A stretch of DNA of 48,540 nt from JAVBWO01 sp036677375 (GTDB lineage Bacteria; Bacillota; Dehalobacteriia; UBA4068; UBA4997), in NCBI GenBank assembly GCA_036677375.1, contig JAVBWO010000015.1:1-48540 (forward strand), given 5' to 3'. Positions 1-7,387 of this stretch are shown one piece after another. The position numbers were made by a program, and so were the translations under genes. How positions within the stretch are numbered: position 1 is the first letter of the stretch; each line of letters starts with the position of its first letter. Under the pieces are notes generated by a model. The model did not search any database, was not told where the DNA came from, and saw nothing but the letters and a program-made list of their open reading frames with translations.

Positions 1-96
1 CTGCCAAGAAAGTCGGCCTTCTTTTATTAATAAAGGCATACCTAATTCCATAAGCCAAGATGAGGGAGAACGCGAAGCGCTAAGAAAAAACAAAGC

Positions 97-142
97 AAAA
101 AGCCTTGGCGGGCAGTATTAACACTGCCTTCCAAGGCTTTTT
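97..142 (-). terminator. Intrinsic terminator after the decarboxylase beta subunit
   Basis: A long hairpin whose arms AAAAAGCCTTGG and CCAAGGCTTTTT are extended inside by GGCAGT/ACTGCC. Read on the minus strand it lies about 50 bases past the beta-subunit stop and is followed by a T-rich tail. It is nearly symmetrical, so it may act in both directions. Bases 1-96 hold no gene that I can support. Confidence 0.8.
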
Positions 143-191
143 CATATCTTTTTCTATTCTATGATTGGCGCCGTTTTCAGCGCCGCTATTT

Positions 192-1382
192 TTATCCGAA
201 CAAGGTCAGGAAAACGCCGGCTGCCACCGCCGTGCCGATAACCCCTGCTACATTTGGCCCCATGGCATGCATCAGCAGGAAGTTCTTGGGGTTTTCCTTT
301 TGTCCCATCTTCTGCACCACCCGGGCCGCCATGGGAACCGCCGAGACGCCGGCCAAACCAATCAATGGATTCACCGGAGTTTTAGACAATTTGTTCATCA
401 GTTTAGCCACCAATACCCCGCCGACTCCGGCAAAGGAAAAGGCCACCACGCCTAAGACAAAGATTGACATCGTACGGGTAGTCAGGAATGCTTGGCCGTC
501 GGCCGTTGCTCCCACGCTCACGCCCAGGAATATGGTTACGATATTGATCAACGCATTCTGCGCCGTATCCGAAAGACGATCCACTACGCCACTTTCCCGG
601 AACAGATTTCCCAGCATCAGCATACCGATTAATGGCGTTGCCGAAGGCAGGATCAAGGATACGATAATGGTATTCACAATGGGGAACAGAATCTTCGTGA
701 TCTTGCTCACCGGCTTCAGCTGGGTCATTTCGATCTGCCGCTCTTTTCGTGTGGTCAAAAGTTTTCCCACCGGCGGCAGGATCACCGGCACCATCGCCAT
801 GTAGGAATATGCCGCCAGCGCAATCGGCCCTAAAAGCTTTGGCGCCAGCCGGGTCGCAAGATAAATCGCTGTGGGTCCGTCAGCTCCGCCGATAATTCCG
901 ATGGACGCCGCTTCTCCCAAAGAAAAACTGATTCCGGGAATCCAAATATGCAGCATGATGGCGCCCCAGAAAGTCAGGAAGACGCCCAGCTGCGCCGCCG
1001 CCCCTAAAAGCAATGCCTTGGGATTGGCAATCAGCGGGCCGAAATCTGTCATGGCCCCGATTCCCAGAAAGATCAAAGGCGGAAAGATCCCTAAATGGTC
1101 CCCTTGGAATAGGTAATATAATAAGCCGCCTACCTGGTCTAATATGGGCATGCCGTCGGCGCCCATTTGATAAGTGGGCTCCGCCATCACTCCCGACATG
1201 GGGATATTGACTAAAAGCATCCCAAAGGCGATAGGCACCAGCAAAAGCGGCTCGAATCCCCGCTTGATAGCAAGATACAAAAAGATCAACGCCACCAAGA
1301 TCATAACGCCCTGCCGCCACGTCATGGCGGCAAAGCCGGTACCCCTGATAAACTCTAGTATAACGCTCCCGATCTCACTCAC
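192..1382 (-). CDS. mmdB: Na+-translocating decarboxylase beta subunit (MmdB/OadB family)
   Basis: Integral membrane subunit of the biotin-dependent sodium pumps (methylmalonyl-CoA, oxaloacetate and glutaconyl-CoA decarboxylases). In the family it removes CO2 from carboxybiotin and couples this to Na+ export. The 396-residue product has the usual family length and is very hydrophobic, with about ten membrane segments. The conserved GGADGPTAIYLATRLAP stretch lies near residues 164-180. The start is GTG, with AAGAGGTGATC as ribosome binding site. It reads in the same direction as mmdA, mmdD and the biotin carrier, but about 570 bases of repeat-rich DNA separate it from them, so it may have its own promoter. 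A strong terminator follows. The family is certain; the exact acyl-CoA substrate is inferred from the mmdA-like partner. Confidence 0.93.
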   Translation of the reverse strand: MSEIGSVILEFIRGTGFAAMTWRQGVMILVALIFLYLAIKRGFEPLLLVPIAFGMLLVNIPMSGVMAEPTYQMGADGMPILDQVGGLLYYLFQGDHLGIFPPLIFLGIGAMTDFGPLIANPKALLLGAAAQLGVFLTFWGAIMLHIWIPGISFSLGEAASIGIIGGADGPTAIYLATRLAPKLLGPIALAAYSYMAMVPVILPPVGKLLTTRKERQIEMTQLKPVSKITKILFPIVNTIIVSLILPSATPLIGMLMLGNLFRESGVVDRLSDTAQNALINIVTIFLGVSVGATADGQAFLTTRTMSIFVLGVVAFSFAGVGGVLVAKLMNKLSKTPVNPLIGLAGVSAVPMAARVVQKMGQKENPKNFLLMHAMGPNVAGVIGTAVAAGVFLTLFG

Positions 1383-1955
1383 ATGATCACCTCTTTTTAA
1401 CGCTCGCGCATCTTCTTAACGTTCGCGCAAATATATAGGTACTAAATCATCCATATCTGCCGCGGACATCTTTATGTCCGCGCAATTTTAATGCTTGCGC
1501 AGGTACATGAATACTAAAATCACCCATATCTACCGCAGCCGTCTTTCTGCCGACGTAGTTTATACGTTCGCTCAATTACATTAGCATGCTGCCGCTATGA
1601 TTACCCGCGTCTTTTTTGGCCCTCGTACAACTACATTTTAACGTTCGCGCAAATATATAGGTACTAAGTCATCCTATCTGCCGCGGACATCTTTCTGTCC
1701 GCGCATCCTCTTAACCTTCGCGCAGCTGCATTAGCATAATACCACAATCCTGCCCGCACAATTTTGACGTTTGCGCAGGTATAGAGTGATTATTCAAGCT
1801 TCTTGCCGCCAACAGCTTGCTACTTGCACAAATCTTGTGACATTGCAACGCCCTCCCAGGGCGTTCATCCACTCATAAAACGCCTCTGCGCGGATCGTTT
1901 TTTACATTGATTTATTGATTATTTATTAATCCATTGATATCCGCTTTCTTGATAC
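1383..1955. repeat. Intergenic cluster of GTTCGCGCA-type repeats
   Basis: This 573-base gap inside the decarboxylase locus has no credible gene. Two near-identical copies of a ~68-base unit lie at 1416-1484 and 1638-1705, differing at about three positions. Each starts TTAACGTTCGCGCAA and ends in a hairpin (CGCGGACAT/ATGTCCGCG at 1461-1482 in the first copy). A more diverged unit lies at about 1485-1580, and further single cores such as TTCGCGCA and TTTGCGCA continue to about 1780. An unrelated perfect hairpin (AACGCCCT/AGGGCGTT) is at 1847-1865. It has no T-tract, so it is not an obvious terminator. Function unknown. Confidence 0.8.
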
Positions 1956-2351
1956 CTACATCTTGAACAGAGGATCGCCGCTTTGCACCGTGGCGCCCGT
2001 CTGCACATAAATGACCTTGACCACGCCGTCCTCCGGCGCTACGATCTCATTTTCCATCTTCATCGCTTCCAGGATCAGGATGACTTCTCCTGCTTTGACA
2101 CTCTTCCCTGCCTGTGCATTGATCCGCAAGATTGTCCCCGGCAATGGGCTCGTCACATCTCCGGCGCCTGCCGCCGCTTTCGGTGCTGCCGTAGGTGCTG
2201 GCGCCGCCTTAGGCTCAGGTACTGCCGCCGGCGCTGCCGCTGCTTTGGGCGCGGGCGCTGCCGTAGGCGTCGCCGCCTGGGCCCCAACTCCTAATTCCTC
2301 TATCTCTACCTGGTAACTTTCCCCATTGACGATTACATTAAATTGCCGCAT
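1956..2351 (-). CDS. mmdC: Biotin carboxyl carrier protein of the Na+-pumping decarboxylase
   Basis: Carries the carboxyl group on biotin between the carboxyltransferase (MmdA) and the membrane decarboxylase (MmdB). The 131-residue product has a short N-terminal beta segment (1-22), an Ala/Pro-rich flexible linker (about 26-64) and a C-terminal biotinyl domain (about 65-131). The biotinylation motif EAMKM is at 95-99, with Lys98 the expected biotin site. The start ATG lies one base after the mmdD stop codon. Its ribosome binding site (AAGGAGG) sits inside the last codons of mmdD, so the two are probably translationally coupled. Length and layout match gamma/biotin subunits of methylmalonyl-CoA decarboxylases. 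Confidence 0.95.
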   Translation of the reverse strand: MRQFNVIVNGESYQVEIEELGVGAQAATPTAAPAPKAAAAPAAVPEPKAAPAPTAAPKAAAGAGDVTSPLPGTILRINAQAGKSVKAGEVILILEAMKMENEIVAPEDGVVKVIYVQTGATVQSGDPLFKM

Positions 2352-2352
2352 C

Positions 2353-2724
2353 CTATTTTCCTCCTTCGGTATATCTTTGCTGCGTTCTCACCAGCTCCTG
2401 CAGGCCGGATTCCCTCCAACCCCCGCTTCGCCTGATGGATGTATATCGAAAGCTTCCCGCCGGACGTCCCGTTGCTATCACCAGTGCCGCCGTGATCGCT
2501 GCTACCGTGGCGCCGCTGATCCCAGAGACCACCGCCTCTTTCGGCGCTGCCGCCGTCTCAGACGCTTCCGCCTTTTGTTCCCGCTTCTGTTTTCCCTTGC
2601 TTTCAAACTTCGCTACCAGCGCATTCAACAGCCATGTGGTAAAGGATAAGATGATCAATACCGAAAATACCACGCCCATCCCAATGATCGTTGTGTTAAT
2701 GCCCTCGCTTACCATTTCATGCAT
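2353..2724 (-). CDS. mmdD: Decarboxylase small membrane-anchor subunit (MmdD/OadG-like)
   Basis: Small subunit that anchors the soluble carboxyltransferase and biotin carrier to the membrane beta subunit. The 123-residue product has one N-terminal membrane helix (about 10-36), a charged Lys/Glu/Ala-rich linker (about 38-62), a short hydrophobic segment (about 65-86) and a basic C-terminal tail with an FRYTSIRRS motif typical of the delta/gamma subunits. It starts 15 bases after the mmdA stop with GGAGG correctly spaced. I see no separate epsilon subunit (MmdE) in the locus. Confidence 0.88.
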   Translation of the reverse strand: MHEMVSEGINTTIIGMGVVFSVLIILSFTTWLLNALVAKFESKGKQKREQKAEASETAAAPKEAVVSGISGATVAAITAALVIATGRPAGSFRYTSIRRSGGWRESGLQELVRTQQRYTEGGK

Positions 2725-2739
2725 CTTTTTCGCCTCCTC

Positions 2740-4287
2740 CTACAGGGGGATATTCCCATGCTTCCGCCCCGGCCGGCTTTCCTTTTTGCTCAAGAGCGAT
2801 TCCAATGACCGGATCAGATAATACCGGCTCTCTTCCGGCGCAATCACCATATCTACGTACCCCCGGGCCGCCGCGCAGTAAGGATTGGCGAACCGTTCCT
2901 CATATTCCGCGATCTTTTCCGCCCGCTTCGCCGCCGGTTCCGCCGCCTCGTTGATCTCCTTACGGAACACGATATTGGCTGCGCCCGCAGCTCCCATCAC
3001 CGCGATCTCCGCCGTCGGCCACGCGATGGCCGCGTCCGCCCCCAGCGCCTTGGCGCACATGGCAAGATATGCCCCACCGTAAGCTTTCTTCGTTAATAAG
3101 GTCAGCTTTGGCACCACTGCTTCCGAATAGGCGTACAAAAGCTTCGCCCCGTGCCGGATGATGCCCCCGTGTTCCTGCGCCACCCCGGGCAAATATCCTG
3201 GGGTATCTACCACTGTTAAAAGCGGCACATTGAAGGCGTCGCAGAACCGGATGAACCGCGACCCCTTGTCCGACGCGTCTATATCCAGGCAGCCTGCCAT
3301 CACCTTGGGCTGATTGGCAATGACTCCCACCGGAATCCCGTTCAAACGGATGAATCCCGTCACCATGTTTTGTGCATGGTAGGGCTGCACTTCAAAAAAG
3401 TCATGGTTGTCCGCAATGGCGGTTATAATATCTTTCACATCATAAGGATGCCGTTCGTCATCGGGAATAATGCTCCGCAGGCTTGCTTCCAGGCGCTCCG
3501 GCGGATCGCTGCAAAGCGCTGCCGGCGCCTGCTCCAGGTTATTGGAACCGATAAAGCTCAAGAGCCGCCGTACCTGCCCGAAGCATTCTTCTTCATTGCC
3601 CGCGTAAAAATGCGCGTTACCGGAGGTGGCGTTGTGGGTCATAGCGCCGCCCAATTCCTCCGCCGTTACTTCTTCTCCCGTTACCCCTTTGATCACCTGG
3701 GGCCCCGTGATAAACATCTGGCTCTTATCCACCATAAAGACAAAATCGGTCAGCGCCGGGGAATAGACCGCCCCGCCGGCGCACGGTCCCATGATCAGCG
3801 ATAATTGCGGGATCACCCCCGACGCCAGCGTATTCCGCTTGAAGATCTTGCCATAGCCATCCAGAGCGTCTACGCCTTCCTGAATCCGTGCGCCGCCGGA
3901 ATCGTTGATCCCGATCAACGGCGCTCCCGTTTGCAGCGCCAGATCCATTACTTTACAGATCTTCGCCGCGTGCATTTCGCCCAAGGAACCGCCCAATACC
4001 GTGAAATCCTGGGCGAATACGTACACCAGACGGCCTTCCACCGTGCCGTAGCCCGTTACCACGCCGTCTGTGGGCACTTCCATCCCCATCAGCCCGAATT
4101 CCACCCCGCGCTGCACCACATATCGGTCCAGCTCTACGAAGCTCCCTTCGTCCAATAGCTTCCCGATTCGTTCCCGGGCGGTCAGCTTCCCTTCGCCGTG
4201 CTGCTTCGCGATCTTCTTCTCTCCGCCCCCTGCCAGCACTTTCCCTTCCCGCTCTTCCATTACTTTGATCTTCTCTTCGACTAACAT
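2740..4287 (-). CDS. mmdA: Acyl-CoA carboxyltransferase (methylmalonyl-CoA decarboxylase alpha)
   Basis: Transfers the carboxyl group from an acyl-CoA, most likely (S)-methylmalonyl-CoA, to the carrier biotin. The 515-residue product has the two crotonase-like halves of the PCC-beta/MmdA family. The oxyanion-hole glycine motifs SGGARIQEG (about 131-139) and GPCAGGAVYSPAL (about 167-179) belong to the N half, and the TPGYLPGVAQEHGGIIRHGAK region belongs to the C half. The ATG start follows an AAAGGAGG site. Association with OadG/OadB-type subunits and a biotin carrier separates it from a biosynthetic propionyl-CoA carboxylase and points to Na+ export during succinate-to-propionate metabolism. 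No mutase or epimerase genes are in the window. Glutaconyl-CoA as substrate is less likely but cannot be excluded. Confidence 0.93.
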   Translation of the reverse strand: MLVEEKIKVMEEREGKVLAGGGEKKIAKQHGEGKLTARERIGKLLDEGSFVELDRYVVQRGVEFGLMGMEVPTDGVVTGYGTVEGRLVYVFAQDFTVLGGSLGEMHAAKICKVMDLALQTGAPLIGINDSGGARIQEGVDALDGYGKIFKRNTLASGVIPQLSLIMGPCAGGAVYSPALTDFVFMVDKSQMFITGPQVIKGVTGEEVTAEELGGAMTHNATSGNAHFYAGNEEECFGQVRRLLSFIGSNNLEQAPAALCSDPPERLEASLRSIIPDDERHPYDVKDIITAIADNHDFFEVQPYHAQNMVTGFIRLNGIPVGVIANQPKVMAGCLDIDASDKGSRFIRFCDAFNVPLLTVVDTPGYLPGVAQEHGGIIRHGAKLLYAYSEAVVPKLTLLTKKAYGGAYLAMCAKALGADAAIAWPTAEIAVMGAAGAANIVFRKEINEAAEPAAKRAEKIAEYEERFANPYCAAARGYVDMVIAPEESRYYLIRSLESLLSKKESRPGRKHGNIPL

Positions 4288-4510
4288 GCCCTGCCTCCTT
4301 TACAATAGGGTTCTGCCCAAACTTTAAAATAAATTTTATATATTTTCGTTATTTATAAACAAATTTTAATTTTTTCTGAATTTTATATTTTTGCATTCCA
4401 AATTTATTCCATTTTATACGATACCACTTTCCCGGCCAGTTATCAACCAATATATCATTTTAATTCAATTAAACTTAATAATAATCAAAAATATATTTGA
4501 TAAAATTCAA

Positions 4511-4539
4511 TTGACTTTGTCGGCCGCTTATTATAGAAT
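4511..4539 (+). promoter_or_regulatory. Sigma-A-type promoter of tRNA-Arg
   Basis: TTGACT and TAGAAT are separated by 17 bases and end 17 bases before the tRNA. The DNA from 4288 to 4510 between mmdA and this site is extremely AT-rich and presumably carries the mmdA promoter on the other strand, but I cannot single it out. Confidence 0.65.
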
Positions 4540-4556
4540 ATTTAAGTATCCTTTAT

Positions 4557-4631
4557 GCGCCTGTAGCTCAGTGGATAGAGCACCGGCCTCCGGAGCCGGG
4601 TGCGCAGGTTCAACTCCTGTCAGGCGTACCA
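4557..4631 (+). tRNA. tRNA-Arg (anticodon CCG)
   Basis: Complete cloverleaf. The acceptor stem is GCGCCTG/CAGGCGT (first pair G-T). The anticodon stem CCGGC/GCCGG encloses the loop CTCCGGA, with anticodon CCG at 4590-4592. The T arm contains TTCAACT, the discriminator is A and CCA is encoded. It marks the left side of the accessory region. Confidence 0.95.
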
Positions 4632-4632
4632 T

Positions 4633-4681
4633 ATAAGAACGCTAATATTGATACAGTAAGTGTCAACATTAGCGTTCTTAT
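4633..4681 (+). terminator. Perfect 14-bp inverted repeat just after tRNA-Arg
   Basis: The arms ATAAGAACGCTAAT and ATTAGCGTTCTTAT flank a 21-base loop. It sits immediately after the CCA end of tRNA-Arg and is the likely transcript end, although there is no long T-tract. Because mobile DNA follows, it could also be a recombination-related site. Confidence 0.55.
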
Positions 4682-4978
4682 CTTATGCCCGAAAAGCCTG
4701 TAAATAGGGTATTTTCGGCACTTTTATGTGTTCTTGGCTCCGCTGTTTGAGTGCTTATCATCAACGCATTTCACCAAAACGGCGCTGTCCTCTATACCCG
4801 CGCTTACGAATACCCGAAATAGTTTCACTTTTTCAGAGGGTTTCACTTTCGATGTTGAGGGGTTCATACCAGTGATTTCGGCGCAACCCTTAACCATCAA
4901 GGTTCAAAAACTCCCGCGCCTCGCTGCTTGTCAAGGCAAAGTTGACTTTGAATAATTAAAACCACCGTTTCTTGAGCA
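4682..4978. other. Non-coding left flank of the mobile segment
   Basis: No convincing gene. The stretch contains the left copy of a degenerate direct repeat (4794-4829) and short motifs (GTTTCACTTT twice) between tRNA-Arg and the 3' end of the anti-sigma gene. One 75-codon open frame on the plus strand lacks a ribosome binding site and any family resemblance. Confidence 0.5.
4794..4829 (+). repeat. Left copy of a degenerate direct repeat flanking a 7.4-kb segment
   Basis: It begins ATACCCGCGCTTACGA and ends CCGAAATAGTTTCACT. The copy at 12219-12295 begins ATACCCGCGCTTGCGA and ends CCCGCAAATAGTTTCACT, with extra tandem units in the middle. The pair brackets the recombinase-containing segment in the same orientation. 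Confidence 0.55.
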
Positions 4979-6400
4979 TTACTCTACGTTAGTAGTAGAT
5001 GGATATGTGATGTGATATAAATAGAGATATCCATAGTCGTTTGTAACTGCCCAGATAACAACTCGATCATTATCAAACCAGCTAACAGCAGCCTCATGTC
5101 GCACTTCATATCCTTCGCGGTCAAGTAGTGTGAATGTCTGCATTTTCAAATCCAAAACGCCGATTTGGGAAATGCCCAATCCTGTGGTATCATTGTTGTA
5201 TGTTACAAACGCAATTTTGTCGCCATCGCTGTTTGGAATTGTACGTGTGTTTTTATCGGTAGGATATGTATAGCCTGCGATCAATGTCTGCACCCCTGTT
5301 TTGAAATCAAGCGAATACACGCGCTCGTCCTCAGAGACAAACACACCAAATCTACCCCCGCTTGACCTTACGCCCCAAGTGCTATCATGGGCTCCAAACA
5401 AAGGTACATTTTGAAGTATCACTCGCTCATTTCCGGTAGACAGCGATTTGGTATAATAGGTGTACTGATAGGCGGCATCCATCGTGTAATAACAAATCGT
5501 ATCGGAATCAACGAACCAACTGCCGTCAATATCTTTTCCGGTAAATGAATCTACTGTCATTAGAGCTTTTTCCTCTATGTCGCAGTACCATATCGTTTTA
5601 CCATGATCGGTCGCCAATAATGCCTTTTGCATATTCGGAGAAAATTCGGTGTTGATGATGCTCAATTTCTCTGTTCCGCAGTCTGCAAACGGGTCAGTCA
5701 CAGATCCTGTTTTAAGGTCATAGAAAAGAATGCACTCTCTGTATTTGTCTTGTCGGCCGCTGGAAAGAGTCAGCAGTACAATATCTGCTCGGCCACGGAT
5801 AGGCGTTACCGTCCAGTAAGCATCATCTGCCGGTTCCTTGTATGTACCGTATGTACCGACACTATTTTCATGGACGCACCAATCAAAACAAATGTTATAG
5901 GCCGTGCCGTTCCAAATATACTGAGTTTCTTCTCGCCTTGTATCCAATAAAATCAACTCGTCATTTTCAACGGCATAGAAGCTGACGCTGGTTCGCATTT
6001 CATCATTATACAGATAGATGATGCCATTTCCAAAGTCAAAATCACCATCGATCCGTACATATTCGACACTCGCGGTATCTTCGATATCTGAACTGTAGAT
6101 GCCCTCCACATCGTTAACCTGCTGAGGTTCATCCTCAACAGGAAAAACTACCTCGGGCGTTGAAATATGAAAAAACTCGAAGACCATTTCTCTGAAATCT
6201 GCACTAACAGCAAGAGCTGTGCTGAATGTCATGAACGATAGTAATGCAATAAGACATATACAAGCCGCTACCGTATGTGTTTTCCAAAAGCGAAGTAATT
6301 TTCCGTTTTCACTGTTTACCTTTTTGCATGGAGTTGCTTCTTCGATGTATTTCTCGTCCACTTGGCCGAGGACGTTCATGATCCGCTTTTCTTCTTTCAT
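4979..6400 (-). CDS. Membrane anti-sigma-like protein with extracytoplasmic beta-propeller-like domain
   Basis: Probable partner of the ECF sigma factor encoded just upstream. The 473-residue product has a short cytoplasmic N-terminus (1-40) containing VDEKYIEEA, a motif I associate with the N-terminus of clostridial membrane anti-sigma factors. One membrane helix follows (about 42-66), then a long outside domain (about 70-473) rich in repeated beta-strand segments of the kind YSLDFKTGVQTL and IGVLDLKMQTFTLL, suggesting a TolB-like propeller. Its ATG overlaps the sigma stop codon (ATGA), so the two are translationally coupled. Held at the membrane, it would sequester the sigma factor until an outside signal arrives; that role is inferred from position and topology. 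Confidence 0.72.
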   Translation of the reverse strand: MKEEKRIMNVLGQVDEKYIEEATPCKKVNSENGKLLRFWKTHTVAACICLIALLSFMTFSTALAVSADFREMVFEFFHISTPEVVFPVEDEPQQVNDVEGIYSSDIEDTASVEYVRIDGDFDFGNGIIYLYNDEMRTSVSFYAVENDELILLDTRREETQYIWNGTAYNICFDWCVHENSVGTYGTYKEPADDAYWTVTPIRGRADIVLLTLSSGRQDKYRECILFYDLKTGSVTDPFADCGTEKLSIINTEFSPNMQKALLATDHGKTIWYCDIEEKALMTVDSFTGKDIDGSWFVDSDTICYYTMDAAYQYTYYTKSLSTGNERVILQNVPLFGAHDSTWGVRSSGGRFGVFVSEDERVYSLDFKTGVQTLIAGYTYPTDKNTRTIPNSDGDKIAFVTYNNDTTGLGISQIGVLDLKMQTFTLLDREGYEVRHEAAVSWFDNDRVVIWAVTNDYGYLYLYHITYPSTTNVE

Positions 6401-6957
6401 ATAGTGACACCCTCTTTCTCCAAAACCCGTTTTAGCTCCTTCCTTGCCCGAAGTAATGTCATTTTTACCTTGCTTTCGCTGAAGCTGTAATCTGCTGCGA
6501 TCTCCTTGACAGAGCTTAGATACCAGTACCGCCGCATAAAAACCTTTCTTGTTTCCGTCGGCAGGGCGGCGAGGAATCGATTGAAAATATCGACCAAAGC
6601 CGCATCCTCTATGGCCTTATCCACGCTGCCGGCGGCAGGGATACAGTCTTGCAGTTCGTCCAGCACCAACGGCACTTGCCCGGAGCCGCGCTTTTCGGTG
6701 GCGTATTGCTCGTATCTGTTCAATGAGAGGTTGCGAGTGATTTTTCCGAGAAATGTTGACAGCCGATTAGGACGCTGCGGAGGAATTGCTCCCCACGCCC
6801 TCATGTATGTATCGTTGACACATTCCTCAGAGTCCTCGTTGCTGTGCAGAATGTTGAAAGCAATGGTATGACAATACCTGCTGTACTTGTTCGCAGTTTC
6901 CGATATGGCAGCTTCGGAGCGCGCCCAATATAGATCAATAATCTGCCCATCGTCCAT
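6397..6957 (-). CDS. ECF-type RNA polymerase sigma factor
   Basis: Directs RNA polymerase to a small set of promoters, normally under control of the anti-sigma encoded next to it. The 186-residue product has a sigma-2 region (about 10-80; HSNEDSEECVNDTYMRAWGAIPP is the typical conserved region 2 stretch) and a sigma-4 helix-turn-helix region (about 125-180; SVKEIAADYSFSESKVKMTLLRARKEL). The ATG is preceded by AAAGGAG at ideal spacing. The stop overlaps the anti-sigma start. No sigma-1 or sigma-3 region is present, as expected for the ECF class. The target promoter is not recognisable to me. Confidence 0.9.
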   Translation of the reverse strand: MDDGQIIDLYWARSEAAISETANKYSRYCHTIAFNILHSNEDSEECVNDTYMRAWGAIPPQRPNRLSTFLGKITRNLSLNRYEQYATEKRGSGQVPLVLDELQDCIPAAGSVDKAIEDAALVDIFNRFLAALPTETRKVFMRRYWYLSSVKEIAADYSFSESKVKMTLLRARKELKRVLEKEGVTI

Positions 6958-7387
6958 GTGATTTCTCCTTTCTTGCGGTGTTAAGGCCTTTCACCTATAT
7001 ACACCGGAAAAATCCTGCTGCGTCACAAGTTTTTGGAAAATAATTCTGCCGTCCATGGCAGATTTTTCGTCGCTATATGAATGAGAACTACCTGTAAAAT
7101 TATAGCACATATTTTTGAACTTTTCGCGTTAGGTTGCCCGAATGTACTTTTGCCGCTTTTTGCCGTTCCTCACTGTATGGCGCTGTCAATCGGAAGCAGA
7201 AACGCCCCTTGACGATTTCAAAGCTCATATAGCCTTGCTCCGCGTCCACGTCGATCTGGCTTGCAGAGGCCGGGGAAGCGGTGAGCGTATGCGGTCAGAC
7301 GGTTTTTGAAGTCGATGTTGTTGGGGAAAACGGCTTTTTCGGGCAGAGAATACACGGACGATATGTACAAAAAAAGAGGCGGAGTAC
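6958..7387. other. Gap between recombinase and sigma gene, with coding remnant
   Basis: The right half (6958-7120) is the upstream region of the sigma gene. Read on the minus strand it has a TATAAT (plus coordinates about 7095-7105) without a good -35, and a small inverted repeat (TCTGCC/GGCAGA near 7045-7062). The left half contains the degenerate coding stretch annotated separately. Confidence 0.5.
7130..7376 (-). pseudogene. Frameshifted remnant of a small protein of unknown family
   Basis: On the minus strand one frame reads a protein-like stretch containing YSLPEKAVFPNNIDFKNRL. After a frame change near 7265 another frame continues with DVDAEQGYMSFEIVKGRF and CFRLTAPYSEERQKAAKVH. Neither frame alone has a start and a stop of sensible length. 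I read it as a small cargo gene broken by a frameshift. The two halves may be unrelated. Confidence 0.3.

Noticed and set aside
1383..1800. CRISPR array in the repeat cluster
   Set aside because: Units are irregular in length and spacing, have no constant repeat/spacer pattern, and no cas genes are near.
4557..4631. tRNA-Arg 3' end as the attachment site of the mobile segment
   Set aside because: I found no second copy of the tRNA 3' end (CTCCTGTCAGGCGTACC) within the window; the degenerate repeats at 4794 and 12219 are better candidates.
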